DNA of 64,000 nt from the NCBI RefSeq assembly GCF_016624945.1, contig NZ_JACVUI010000007.1, positions 1 to 64,000 of the forward strand, read 5' to 3'. Position numbers and translations under genes: made by a program. Below, piece by piece: positions 28,001 to 38,000 of this stretch. Source of the DNA: Acinetobacter sp. S54 (GTDB lineage Bacteria; Pseudomonadota; Gammaproteobacteria; Pseudomonadales; Moraxellaceae). Under the pieces are notes generated by a model that saw nothing but the letters and a program-made list of their open reading frames with translations, did no database searches and had not been told where the DNA came from. Each line of letters begins with the position of its first letter. Within the stretch, counting starts at the first letter, position 1.

Positions 28001-30606
28001 CTAAATGACGTATGCCGTCATGAACTTGGGGAACATTTTCACTTACATCGTCCGTATTTTCTAAATGACGTATGCCGTCATGAACTGCCAAAGTCTTTTT
28101 GTACTTGCTCAAAGTCATTTCTAAATGACGTATGCCGTCATGAACTAGCTGCTGACGTAGCGAAAGTTTTGGCCAGATTTCTAAATGACGTATGCCGTCA
28201 TGAACGAAATTATCGCATCATTGACAAAAAACCCTGCTTTCTAAATGACGTATGCCGTCATGAACTCTCTTCAGGCTTAGATTGAGCATCATAATCATTT
28301 CTAAATGACGTATGCCGTCATGAACTTCCATTCATTTTGGAACAGCCACTAAAAACATTTCTAAATGACGTATGCCGTCATGAACTCTATGCAACTTACA
28401 CACTAATCCGTGAACACTTTCTAAATGACGTATGCCGTCATGAACATAGTTTTTATTGTAATGTGACATTGTTTCATTTTCTAAATGACGTATGCCGTCA
28501 TGAACGCGACATTCTGTACGCTTATACGCACGGATGATTTCTAAATGACGTATGCCGTCATGAACTAAGAAAATTCTCAATAAGTGGAATGGATGATTTT
28601 CTAAATGACGTATGCCGTCATGAACTTAACGAGGTTGTTCTCTCTTTTACAGCAATATTTCTAAATGACGTATGCCGTCATGAACTATCTGTGTAATCGC
28701 TTGGCAAAGATTCATACTTTCTAAATGACGTATGCCGTCATGAACTCTCTAATGACTGTTGAGAACTCATTTGAAGTTTTCTAAATGACGTATGCCGTCA
28801 TGAACGGAAGCCTGCTGAAATTTTTTCAATTGCATAATTTCTAAATGACGTATGCCGTCATGAACTTTTCTTTTATTAAAGATGGTTGCGACTCGGTTTT
28901 CTAAATGACGTATGCCGTCATGAACGTTACATCAATACCAGTAGCAGCATTCGCATTTTTCTAAATGACGTATGCCGTCATGAACTTGAACATGCATCAT
29001 CAATTGAAGAATCTGGATTTCTAAATGACGTATGCCGTCATGAACTAAAAATGTGCATTAAAGCACTAAAACGCTAATTTCTAAATGACGTATGCCGTCA
29101 TGAACAGTCTGGTAAAAATATTATGTGTACTTTCACGTTTCTAAATGACGTATGCCGTCATGAACGATATACAAAAAAAGATTAGCTATGAAGTGACTTT
29201 CTAAATGACGTATGCCGTCATGAACAATTCAATCGACTACAGAAAAGCCGTTTGACTTTTCTAAATGACGTATGCCGTCATGAACAAGTTTCAGCAGGCT
29301 TCGCCTTTTTTTCTTGTTTTCTAAATGACGTATGCCGTCATGAACGGGAACAGGATTTATTTGCTAAAGACAATAAATTTCTAAATGACGTATGCCGTCA
29401 TGAACTTGAATAACGTTTATCGGGTAACCAACATCTGTTTCTAAATGACGTATGCCGTCATGAACAGCCCAGTCAGGAGAGACGATTGCACCCTCAATTT
29501 CTAAATGACGTATGCCGTCATGAACAGGAATTAAGACAAGATGGATCGGATTGTCTATTTCTAAATGACGTATGCCGTCATGAACTGCTATTTCTTTCGC
29601 TAAACTTATTAAGCACATTTCTAAATGACGTATGCCGTCATGAACGTTTCTCTTATTTTCTATTTGTTTTTTAATATTTTCTAAATGACGTATGCCGTCA
29701 TGAACTGTCAGTTTTGGACGTTTAGCAGACGTGATAATTTCTAAATGACGTATGCCGTCATGAACAAGGAATCGCATAAAGTGCATGTTCCTGAAATTTT
29801 CTAAATGACGTATGCCGTCATGAACGTCAGTAGATAAATACGCAATGCAGCTTGTTTTTTCTAAATGACGTATGCCGTCATGAACAGACGACATTCAACA
29901 GGTTTAATGCCTTTATTTTTCTAAATGACGTATGCCGTCATGAACGTGTTTGCACACCCACCGAATGAACTTGGTCATTTCTAAATGACGTATGCCGTCA
30001 TGAACCAGATCAAGCAATTTGAACCCGATTTTGCTGATTTCTAAATGACGTATGCCGTCATGAACGGATCGTGAGCACAAGTATGGCCGCGAAATGTTTT
30101 CTAAATGACGTATGCCGTCATGAACTTCTCTAGGCCGCCTTTCAATATCCAGTTTGCTTTCTAAATGACGTATGCCGTCATGAACCCAAGACGTGTAACA
30201 CTGATCTCGCCATTTAATTTTCTAAATGACGTATGCCGTCATGAACTTATGCAAACCATTAATAAGTGGATTTCATTTTTTCTAAATGACGTATGCCGTC
30301 ATGAACATAAACCTGTAAAATAAGAATCTCCTTTTATTTTTCTAAATGACGTATGCCGTCATGAACAGTATTTTTCTTGTCCTGAGCCGATTGCATACTT
30401 TCTAAATGACGTATGCCGTCATGAACAAATCGGAAGCGTTTTGAATGCGGACCAATAATTTCTAAATGACGTATGCCGTCATGAACAAACACTTGATGAG
30501 GAATTTCCTCTGCTCGTTTTTCTAAATGACGTATGCCGTCATGAACAATATTTAGTGAGAGGGTTATCGCCCTTTCACTTTCTAAATGACGTATGCCGTC
30601 ATGAAC
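25055..30606 (-). CRISPR. type I-F CRISPR array, 93 repeats and 92 spacers
   Basis: A 28-bp repeat (GTTCATGACGG...TTTAGAAA when read on the minus strand) recurs 93 times with 92 unique-position spacers. The repeat holds the dyad ATGACG-GCATA-CGTCAT, the Cas6f hairpin. Spacers are 32 nt, except four of 33 nt. All repeats match the consensus except the third from the trailer end, which has a G to A change at 25194. Reading the repeat in the standard I-F orientation, with cas6f and an AT-rich leader at the right end, the array is transcribed on the minus strand and the newest spacers are near 30578. The long tandem frames reading FLNDVCRHE or VHDGIRHLE in this span are repeat artefacts, not proteins. 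Confidence 0.98.
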
Positions 30607-30738
30607 AGTAATAATAAAGCAAAAAAACAAGTTACAACAGGCGTTTATCTTAGATTCAGGCAATTTACCCAATCAAAAAACGACCTACTGTAACTTATTG
30701 ATTTTATTAAACTGTTAAAGAGTAGAAAAAATATTGGG
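30607..30738 (-). promoter_or_regulatory. CRISPR leader
   Basis: The 132-bp, about 70% AT region between the cas6f stop and the newest repeat should hold the array promoter and the signals for integrating new spacers. It contains a perfect match to the IHF consensus at 30691-30703. Confidence 0.75.
30691..30703 (-). promoter_or_regulatory. IHF-consensus site in the CRISPR leader
   Basis: On the minus strand AATCAATAAGTTA fits WATCAANNNNTTR at every specified position. It is 85 bp from the leader-proximal repeat. IHF bending of leaders is required for spacer integration in several type I systems including I-F; its use here is inferred. Confidence 0.55.
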
Positions 30739-31347
30739 TTAAAACTCTGGAACTGCTGCCATTCGGCTTAATCCATATGTTCCAAATTTTCCAGCTTTTG
30801 CTTCATCAGCAAAAGATTTACCAATGTATAACCTATAAAATCGATCTATATTTTCCTCTCGTTTAGCACTGAGACTTTTTAAACTCACATAAGGCTCAGT
30901 CACAGGCTGATCAACATATTCCTTAAAATGTTGTTTTGCTTCACTTAAAGAAATATTACGGCGTCGTGCTTGATGAGCAATTCGTGTATCTAAATCCATT
31001 TTCGGATTCACACGGTAATAATATGCATAACTTTTAATATCTTTTGGAACTTCACTTAGTCTTTTAATATGCACATAATCAACCAATCGTTCTAGCCAGC
31101 TCTCTAGATTCAATTGCTGTAACTCGTTTTCTGTATTGGCAAAAATACGGATTTTATTACCCAAAAAACCTGTTTGTTTTTGCTGATTAATACGATACTG
31201 TGGAAAAGATACACCAAAAGGTATCTTTTCCTGAGCGTCAATATGTTCAACAAAAGCAATATGTAATTGGGTATAAACTTTTGACCAAAGAAAATACGCA
31301 GAAGTATCTTCATCAGGTAAAAGTGTAAGCTCAATATAATATTGCAT
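30739..31347 (-). CDS. cas6f: CRISPR RNA endoribonuclease Cas6f (Csy4)
   Basis: This 202-aa nuclease cuts pre-crRNA 3' of the repeat hairpin and stays bound as the head of the Csy complex. The catalytic His is at position 29 (TQLHIAF), as in characterised Csy4. The arginine-rich helix that enters the RNA groove is visible (AHQARRRNISLSEAKQHF, near residues 124-141). The C-terminal segment GTYGLSRMAAVPEF fits the family. Start and csy3 stop overlap by one base. It is the last cas gene and abuts the leader. Confidence 0.95.
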   Translation of the reverse strand: MQYYIELTLLPDEDTSAYFLWSKVYTQLHIAFVEHIDAQEKIPFGVSFPQYRINQQKQTGFLGNKIRIFANTENELQQLNLESWLERLVDYVHIKRLSEVPKDIKSYAYYYRVNPKMDLDTRIAHQARRRNISLSEAKQHFKEYVDQPVTEPYVSLKSLSAKREENIDRFYRLYIGKSFADEAKAGKFGTYGLSRMAAVPEF

Positions 31348-32393
31348 TATTTATCACTCTCACCAAAGACACCGCCACGTACTAATACAGACATTACATA
31401 ATGCTGCTGCTCAATTTCAGGCACTTTACCTGCATTCACCCAGCCATCAAACAAGCTATAGAAATCTTTCCCTTCTTTTGGCTGACGATACGCTTTCCCT
31501 TCCGAAGTCACTGAACCATAGGGTTCAACCGCAATCGGCTTGGTTGCATCTGGATACCATGTATCGATAGTGCGTAGTGCATTACCAATTTTTTGTGAGT
31601 GGATTCCTGCATCTTTATCTTTAATTTTGTAAAGCGTTTTACTTTTTTTGCCTTTGGTATTCCCTGTATCCAAAATTAACTCTTGAGAGGGATACACCTC
31701 TTGTCCCTCTCCTAAACGGGCAAAACCTGTAACATGCAATAATACATGCTCATCACCAGTTAAGCCTGACTGAATCCAGCTAGAAAGTTGCGCTAACGAT
31801 TGTTCTTGTTCTGAATGGACTTTAGCCTCATTTAAACGATTAGCCAGAGCATCAAAATTTAATTTTGTACTTGGCTTGCCATCAACAATACGTTCAACGG
31901 TCACAGTAACATTTTCTGCACCGATACGGTTTCGCCATAAGAAACGTCCATTTGCCAGATTTACAGCATAACGCCCAGCAAGCTCCTTAAACTGTGATTC
32001 AGTTTTATACCCTGAAGTTACTGCTTCAAGGCGCTCTGCAAAGCTTTCATCATTACAGGCAGAGGGTTGTCCCACATTCGGTAAAACACGTAAGGTAAAT
32101 GTAACAGCAACGGTATCTTTACCTTGTGGTAATGCTGCAATATCAACTGTTTGTAAGTTTGCTTTTTCGACTGCTGCATTAATATAGGCAGGATCAATTT
32201 CTTTGGCATTTTTAGGGCGATTTGAAATTGTGCCTCGTACTGATTTCTCCTGAATTTGAATTGTCGCTGTACCTGCACCTTGTTGAATATCATTCCAATT
32301 CACTGCGGTCATACGTCCATCCGATGGGTCTAAATGACGGTTAAATGATAATACTGATGCAGTTTTAATTTTTGCTGCTGGAGCTTTAGCCAT
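31347..32393 (-). CDS. csy3: Cas7f (Csy3), backbone of the type I-F Cascade
   Basis: This 348-aa RAMP protein forms the six-copy backbone along the crRNA spacer. Recognisable family segments are SVLSFNRHLDPSDGRMTAVNW (N-terminus), RFLWRNRIGAENVTV near residue 155 and YGSVTSEGKAYRQPKEGKDFYSL near the end. The length is typical. It starts two bases after the csy2 stop and overlaps cas6f, so all Csy proteins come from one message. Confidence 0.95.
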   Translation of the reverse strand: MAKAPAAKIKTASVLSFNRHLDPSDGRMTAVNWNDIQQGAGTATIQIQEKSVRGTISNRPKNAKEIDPAYINAAVEKANLQTVDIAALPQGKDTVAVTFTLRVLPNVGQPSACNDESFAERLEAVTSGYKTESQFKELAGRYAVNLANGRFLWRNRIGAENVTVTVERIVDGKPSTKLNFDALANRLNEAKVHSEQEQSLAQLSSWIQSGLTGDEHVLLHVTGFARLGEGQEVYPSQELILDTGNTKGKKSKTLYKIKDKDAGIHSQKIGNALRTIDTWYPDATKPIAVEPYGSVTSEGKAYRQPKEGKDFYSLFDGWVNAGKVPEIEQQHYVMSVLVRGGVFGESDK

Positions 32394-32395
32394 GA

Positions 32396-33502
32396 TTAAT
32401 CTTCCTGTTCTTCTAAGTCGGGTTCATCAAACTCAAATGATTGTTCTTCTAAGTCATTTGACAATAATTGGATGTTTAATTTTGGTGAAAATGGTTGAAT
32501 TAGCTCGTATACACCCACTTTAGGCTCAGGGTTATACGTCCATAAAATTTCGGTTAAGTCATTAATTCGATGAGGACTTTGCCATTCCCCCAAACTCAAT
32601 AAAGTTTCAACAAAAGTTGCAGGATATTTGTGATCTCGTAAGCCGGAAATGACACCTTTTTCTTGCAAGTCTATTAAAGCCGCATAACCGATTGGAATCG
32701 GCACTAACCATCCTTTTAAATGCTCAGGACGAGGACGTACCTGCCAAACTCCTTTAGGCTCTTCTTCAGAACCTGATTGCGCTTGTTCTGTACTCGCAAG
32801 ATTCAGGCGACTAATATCCAGTAAAGTATCTAAGACATTAGGTTCATGTCCTTGAGTATCAAAATAAGTTTCTTGTTGGCCTAACCATTTTTGATGGGTA
32901 AGCAATACTTCATGTCGGTGCAATAATGCAAAACCTGGCAATAACCAATGACGCAACTTTTTAGTTTTAGCTACAGCATCAGACAGTGACCAATTCATCA
33001 ATTTAGGTTTTACTCGTCGATGAGGAAAAACTGCTCCACCAGCCAAACGCATACCATAAATGAATTGATTGATCTGCTTTATCAGGTTTTGGGTTAACAG
33101 ATTTAACTCATTATCATTGGCAGATAAATGTTGCTCTACATCCTCACCACTTAAACCAATGACTAATGTCACCTCAAAATGCCCTTTTCCCTCTTCTACC
33201 ATCGCAGGTGTTGAACCATCTGACTCTAATGGATGTCGAGCAAGATTAAGTTGATAGGGCGAATATCGATAATCACTGCTTTTTGTGACTTGGGGTGTAA
33301 ATTGATGACACAGAATCCCAACACCACAACACTCAATATCCCGATATTGTTCAATCGTATTTAGTTTACGTTGTAGTGCATGGGCAAACCCTGTAAATGC
33401 ACTGGGTGCAGGAAAACCCCACGTCAAATGGCTACTAATAATCGAGGCATTTTCAACTTGTAAACGTACCAGATATAATGCTTTCGGATAGGAGTAACTC
33501 AT
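32396..33502 (-). CDS. csy2: Cas5f (Csy2)
   Basis: A 368-aa subunit that pairs with Csy1 to hold the 5' handle of the crRNA and helps recognise the PAM. The N-terminal segment NASIISSHLTWGFPAPSAFTGFAHALQRKL and the GGAVFPHRRVKPKL region (near residue 155) are typical of Csy2. The C-terminus is a long acidic tail (SNDLEEQSFEFDEPDLEEQED), longer than the core needs. It starts on the base after the csy1 stop. Confidence 0.94.
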   Translation of the reverse strand: MSYSYPKALYLVRLQVENASIISSHLTWGFPAPSAFTGFAHALQRKLNTIEQYRDIECCGVGILCHQFTPQVTKSSDYRYSPYQLNLARHPLESDGSTPAMVEEGKGHFEVTLVIGLSGEDVEQHLSANDNELNLLTQNLIKQINQFIYGMRLAGGAVFPHRRVKPKLMNWSLSDAVAKTKKLRHWLLPGFALLHRHEVLLTHQKWLGQQETYFDTQGHEPNVLDTLLDISRLNLASTEQAQSGSEEEPKGVWQVRPRPEHLKGWLVPIPIGYAALIDLQEKGVISGLRDHKYPATFVETLLSLGEWQSPHRINDLTEILWTYNPEPKVGVYELIQPFSPKLNIQLLSNDLEEQSFEFDEPDLEEQED

Positions 33503-34843
33503 TTAGGCAAACTCCTCTTTCATCAGTCGCAACTTATCCCGTAATGCAATTGACCATACTCGAGCTTCATGATCATCTAGATCTGCTAACTTACCTTTAG
33601 TGGTTAAAATTTTATTTAGCCACCCTCCAAAGTTAGAACCAACCTCGGTATGCCAATCTCGATCACGATAAGCCTCTAACCACTCTTTTTCTTCATCTGT
33701 CAACGTGTCCAAATCTTCTTTATCAAAAAGTTCCTCTCGATAACCACGATCTAACCAAAAACTTTCTGCTTGACTAAATTGACGACTTGGTTGAAGTGTC
33801 CAACCTGAATTTGCACTTTGTTGCAGCTCAAAGCTCATATCAATGACACAATCCACAAGCTGATCGACTAATTCATCTCGCCTATGGCGAAACTCGACAT
33901 TATTTTGACCATATTCATATCGATACATATGAATGATAGACTTTAAAATCGGTTTTACATCTTTACGATTGCTTAAATAGCCTGTAAATACCGAACCAGA
34001 TTTTGGTAACTCCACTATCAGCCCTTGCCAAACAGGTGGTAATGATGGCAATAACCACATTGAACCACGCCGATCGCTATTCAGTTGTGAAATATTCTGG
34101 GGCTTACTCCCTCCGTAATTTTGAACCAATAAGTTTGGATATTCTCGACTTTCCTGTGTCTGATGCAAACCCTTAAAGCGAGCTTCACGTAAAACCTTAT
34201 TTTGCTCTCCAAAACGATCATGTGAAATTTGCTGATAAACGCGATGTACCAACGCACTTGGATATAAAATTACCAAGATATGATAGTTATCCTGATTCAC
34301 AGGAAAATAAACCTGTTTGGAAAGTCGACCTGCATTTAATTCCGATGGAATTCTACTAAATGCCAAAAATCGTTGATAACGAATTTCTGCCTGTTCAACA
34401 TTATTTGAAAGTGCAGCAATAAAGTCTTGATCCGCTTTTAATAAACGTTCAAGCAATGAAATTCCGTTAAACTTTTGACGTAATAGCTTAAATACATCCA
34501 GAACAGCAGCATTCCCAATCACATCAGCTTCAAGTTGAAGTCCTTGCGAACCAACGAAATCATGGGTTTTGTTCTGTCCTGCATAAAACATTGCCGACGC
34601 TTTCGAACTTGGGTGATGCTGTTTAGGAGTATGTGTTGCAAGTCGAATTTGACTCACCCGTAAACTGGCATCGTCTAACCACGTTTCAGATTGATATTTT
34701 TCAAATAGCTTTTCACGTTCAGTAAAGTCATCTTGTTTTAGCTTCTCCAACTTTTCATTTAAACGGCTTTGAATGTATTGCTCAATCACGGCTCGAATGG
34801 TTGGTGGTGAAGAATTTTCACTCGCGTCTATTTCGGGTATCAT
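33503..34843 (-). CDS. csy1: Cas8f (Csy1), large subunit of the type I-F Cascade
   Basis: I place the start at ATG 34843 (MIPEIDASENSS...), giving 446 aa; GAGAG lies five bases upstream. A frame open to 34957 would add 38 AT-rich residues with no family likeness. Csy1 checks the PAM and, with Csy2, caps the crRNA 5' end. Family segments seen are IRAVIEQYIQSRLNEKLEKLK, THTPKQHHPSSKASAMFY and WLLPSLPPVW. A 204-bp gap with dyads precedes it, so csyl-csy2-csy3-cas6f may have its own promoter. Confidence 0.93.
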   Translation of the reverse strand: MIPEIDASENSSPPTIRAVIEQYIQSRLNEKLEKLKQDDFTEREKLFEKYQSETWLDDASLRVSQIRLATHTPKQHHPSSKASAMFYAGQNKTHDFVGSQGLQLEADVIGNAAVLDVFKLLRQKFNGISLLERLLKADQDFIAALSNNVEQAEIRYQRFLAFSRIPSELNAGRLSKQVYFPVNQDNYHILVILYPSALVHRVYQQISHDRFGEQNKVLREARFKGLHQTQESREYPNLLVQNYGGSKPQNISQLNSDRRGSMWLLPSLPPVWQGLIVELPKSGSVFTGYLSNRKDVKPILKSIIHMYRYEYGQNNVEFRHRRDELVDQLVDCVIDMSFELQQSANSGWTLQPSRQFSQAESFWLDRGYREELFDKEDLDTLTDEEKEWLEAYRDRDWHTEVGSNFGGWLNKILTTKGKLADLDDHEARVWSIALRDKLRLMKEEFA

Positions 34844-35047
34844 TTGTACTCTCATTATAATTTTAAACCTATTTAATTGTAAATCTAATTTAAATTTTAT
34901 ATTCTTCAATTTAACAGCTTTATTTTGCTTCAACAAGCAAAATTGATTAAAGTTCATAAGCTATTGCATCAATAGTTTAGAAATATTTAAATGTTAATCA
35001 CTTTTATTTACCGCACAGGTAACTTAGAGTTAAAGGATTTATAAGGT
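34844..35047 (-). promoter_or_regulatory. spacer between cas2-3 and csy1 with hairpins
   Basis: No gene. It contains a perfect 9-bp hairpin ATTTTGCTT/AAGCAAAAT (34922-34943) and a short palindrome CTATTG-CAT-CAATAG (34961-34975). The first lacks a U-tract on the minus strand. Either could be an operator or attenuator setting effector expression apart from cas1 and cas2-3. Confidence 0.35.
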
Positions 35048-38000
35048 TTACTCCCTTATAAATCCTAACCAATCGTGATAAAGCCATTTCTTTTGGTCTG
35101 CCAATTTGGGTAAGTTTAGACTTAAATAGCGAGAACAATTTTCAGACCAACCTCGCTCTACCGATGCCATATCTAAATATTTTTGAAGCGCCATTTCAGT
35201 CTTCTGATTCGGCCAACAATGAATTTGAGGATTATTGACTAATTCAATTCGTCTAACCAAACTTTCAACCAACAACCAATTTCCTGTTTTTTCATTATAT
35301 TGATACAGCTTTAAAGCTTGTTCTTCATTCTCTGCTCTTAAAGCAGTAAAAAATTCAGCCTGTGACTGCCTAAAACGGCTTAAAGTTTGCAAAATTCCTG
35401 TGTAGTGAATCGGTGTATTCCAAAAACTATAGGCAGGAAACTTGATTGGGGACACATCAGTAGAACGCATGTCAGGACAAATACCATTCCCCAACAAAAT
35501 ATGATGCATACGATCATGTTCTAAATCGGCTAAACGTGGATAGCCCGATTTTTCATAAAACTGTTTAAGATAATTTGCAGGTGATTGAGTCAGACGAGCG
35601 ATTGAATCTAGTTGTTTAAAATGTTTAATATCCATTAAACCTGCATTTTTTGTATCATCATTTCCTCTCAAAAAATGCCGAGCTGGATGAAACTTAAATC
35701 CCTCTGCTTCAAAACCAGGACGTGAGAAACAGGTTTGTTGAGGATGTCTAAAATGACGGATATTGGTTTCCATAATAAAGACATTTGGCTGTGTATAGGG
35801 TTCTATTCGATGCCGTCTTGCTCGACCAGAAGCTTGAATAATCGAACGCATTGAAGAAGGTTCAATGATCATCCAGTCATAATCATGGTCTCTCCCTACT
35901 TCACAGACAGGTGAAGCTAATACCAAAATAATGTGTTTTTGTTCAGGATATTTCTGCAACCAGCCTTGAACTAGATGGTGATCATGCGGTTGCTTACCAT
36001 TATTGCGATCTAAAATTTCATCCAGATATTTTTCAATATTAGCTCGAATCAACAATGGAAAACGGGAATGATATACACATAAATGGATACGAGTGTCGAC
36101 ATCAATTTTTTGTTTTAATAACTGTTGAGCAACAGTTGCCAATGGATCGATATTGGCAAAACGCACTAAGCCCACACTATATTGTTTATGTGTTTGTGGA
36201 TCAGTAATCGCATTTAACTGATGGGCTTTCAGACTTGTATCTAAAATATGCTGAGTAAAAATCTCGTGCCACTTTTCAGTCGTAGGGATTTGTCTAGGCA
36301 ACCCCACCCATTCTAAACTACGTCTTTGTGTGACTTTTGCAAGTTCATTTAAATAAGCCACTCGTTTTTTTGTAAATTGCCGATGCGCTTTTTCAAATAC
36401 AGGATTAGCCTCCGAGTTTGTGACTGTGCCATCACATGGAATGACTTGGTGACAAATACTTTTCTCATTTTCATCAAACCATGCTGCAATAATCGGCTGG
36501 TTGGCTTGGGTACGATGCAAATTATAGAATTTTCGACCAGAACTATAGGCCAGATATAAACCATTAATTTCAGCAGGAGTTAAGGTCGCGGAGGATAATA
36601 ACACCCGACTCCCTAATAGGCCTGACCAATAAACTAATCGAGTAAGCGCATAATAATCATCTGGTGAAAAATCATCTGGCTCATCCAAGATTAAATCAGA
36701 AGACATCAGCCGCAGCATTGGGGCAATTTGTCGGCCGCCTCGTGTACTTTCAGTGGCAGGAATTAAATGATCGATAGTACAACACAAGATTGGACTCATC
36801 AGCATTTTCTTAACCTGATGATTGCCTTTAAGCCATTTGGTAAACAAATGATCGTGACTTAAAATTCCCTCAAAATCCAGTTCGGAATCTTCAAAATCAA
36901 CGTTTAAATCAGGCTCAAATAATCCACTTAAAGATTCTGATCCCATCATTTTGGCTAATTTGAGGTTTTCTCTGGGATCAAGGTTTTCTGTATCCTGAAG
37001 TAATTGCTCCGAACCTGCATGGCTATATTGTTCAAATATTTCTTTAACCGCGCCGCCTCCCACCATAATGGCTAAATCAGTATCATCCAGATTTAATTTT
37101 TGTCGTAATGCCTTGCCTGTTTGTAAGGTTAAAGTTCTTAAACCTAACGCAATATTAAAACGAGCACCTTTTTCAGGATCAGCCAAACCATACATAATTC
37201 GAGTATTCGCCAAGGTTTTACCTCGGCCAGTGGAAGCTAAATTAACACCGAAAAATCCATGATTTGGATAGTTTTTCTGAATGCTACACGCCTCCTGATA
37301 AGATTTGTCCTGCCATTTATAATAAGAATTACTGGTTTTTCTTTCTAAAACTTTTTGTTTTGGCAAACGATTAAATAATTCATTTAAACGAGTTAAAGCA
37401 CCCATGAGTTGTCTGGCGGATTGACTTACACCAATCAAATGATCATCTAAGGGCTGTTTTAAATCACCCAATCGATCTGTATTGGCATAACATGGATATT
37501 TCGGATCATGCCATTTGGCAGTTGGTTCACAACTCGAATAATAATGGTCAGATAACATTAAGACCAAACGGGAAACATGACTTAGGTAAGGATCAGACAA
37601 ATTAGTTGTTGGATATGCTTTATGCAGTTGTAGAAGCTTTATTGCACAGCTATTGATTTCTTTACACCATGTATGGCTGTTAAAAGGAATATGTTCTGCT
37701 TTTATTTTCCAGCATTGCTGAATCTCTTTTTTTTGATTTTGATCATCAGCATCGTATTTTTTGGGATAACACCACTTAAAATTCAAGTCATCCAATACTG
37801 TTCCAAACTTGGAAACTGTATAATTTTTATCGCTATTTTTATCTTTACTTAATATATCATTAGGAATTGGTAAGCGATGATGTGAAACAATCAACCATGC
37901 AATTAGCTTGGCAAGTTCTGGTAATCCCTGAAATAGTGATCCATGCTGTGGTTGATCAGGAGAATCCTGAATCATCTTTTCCAACCACACATAATCATCA

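Noticed and set aside
25055-30606. Long ORFs in the array with repeated FLNDVCRHE or VHDGIRHLE peptides
   Set aside because: They arise because 60-bp repeat units (a multiple of three) stay in frame. No ribosome sites, and the peptides are just the translated CRISPR repeat.
30334-30672. A 112-codon ORF crossing the leader into the array
   Set aside because: Most of it is translated repeats; the leader part has no coding character.
34844-34957. An N-terminal extension of Csy1 to 34957
   Set aside because: The added 38 residues are AT-rich and lack family similarity; ATG 34843 has a proper ribosome site and gives the usual length.
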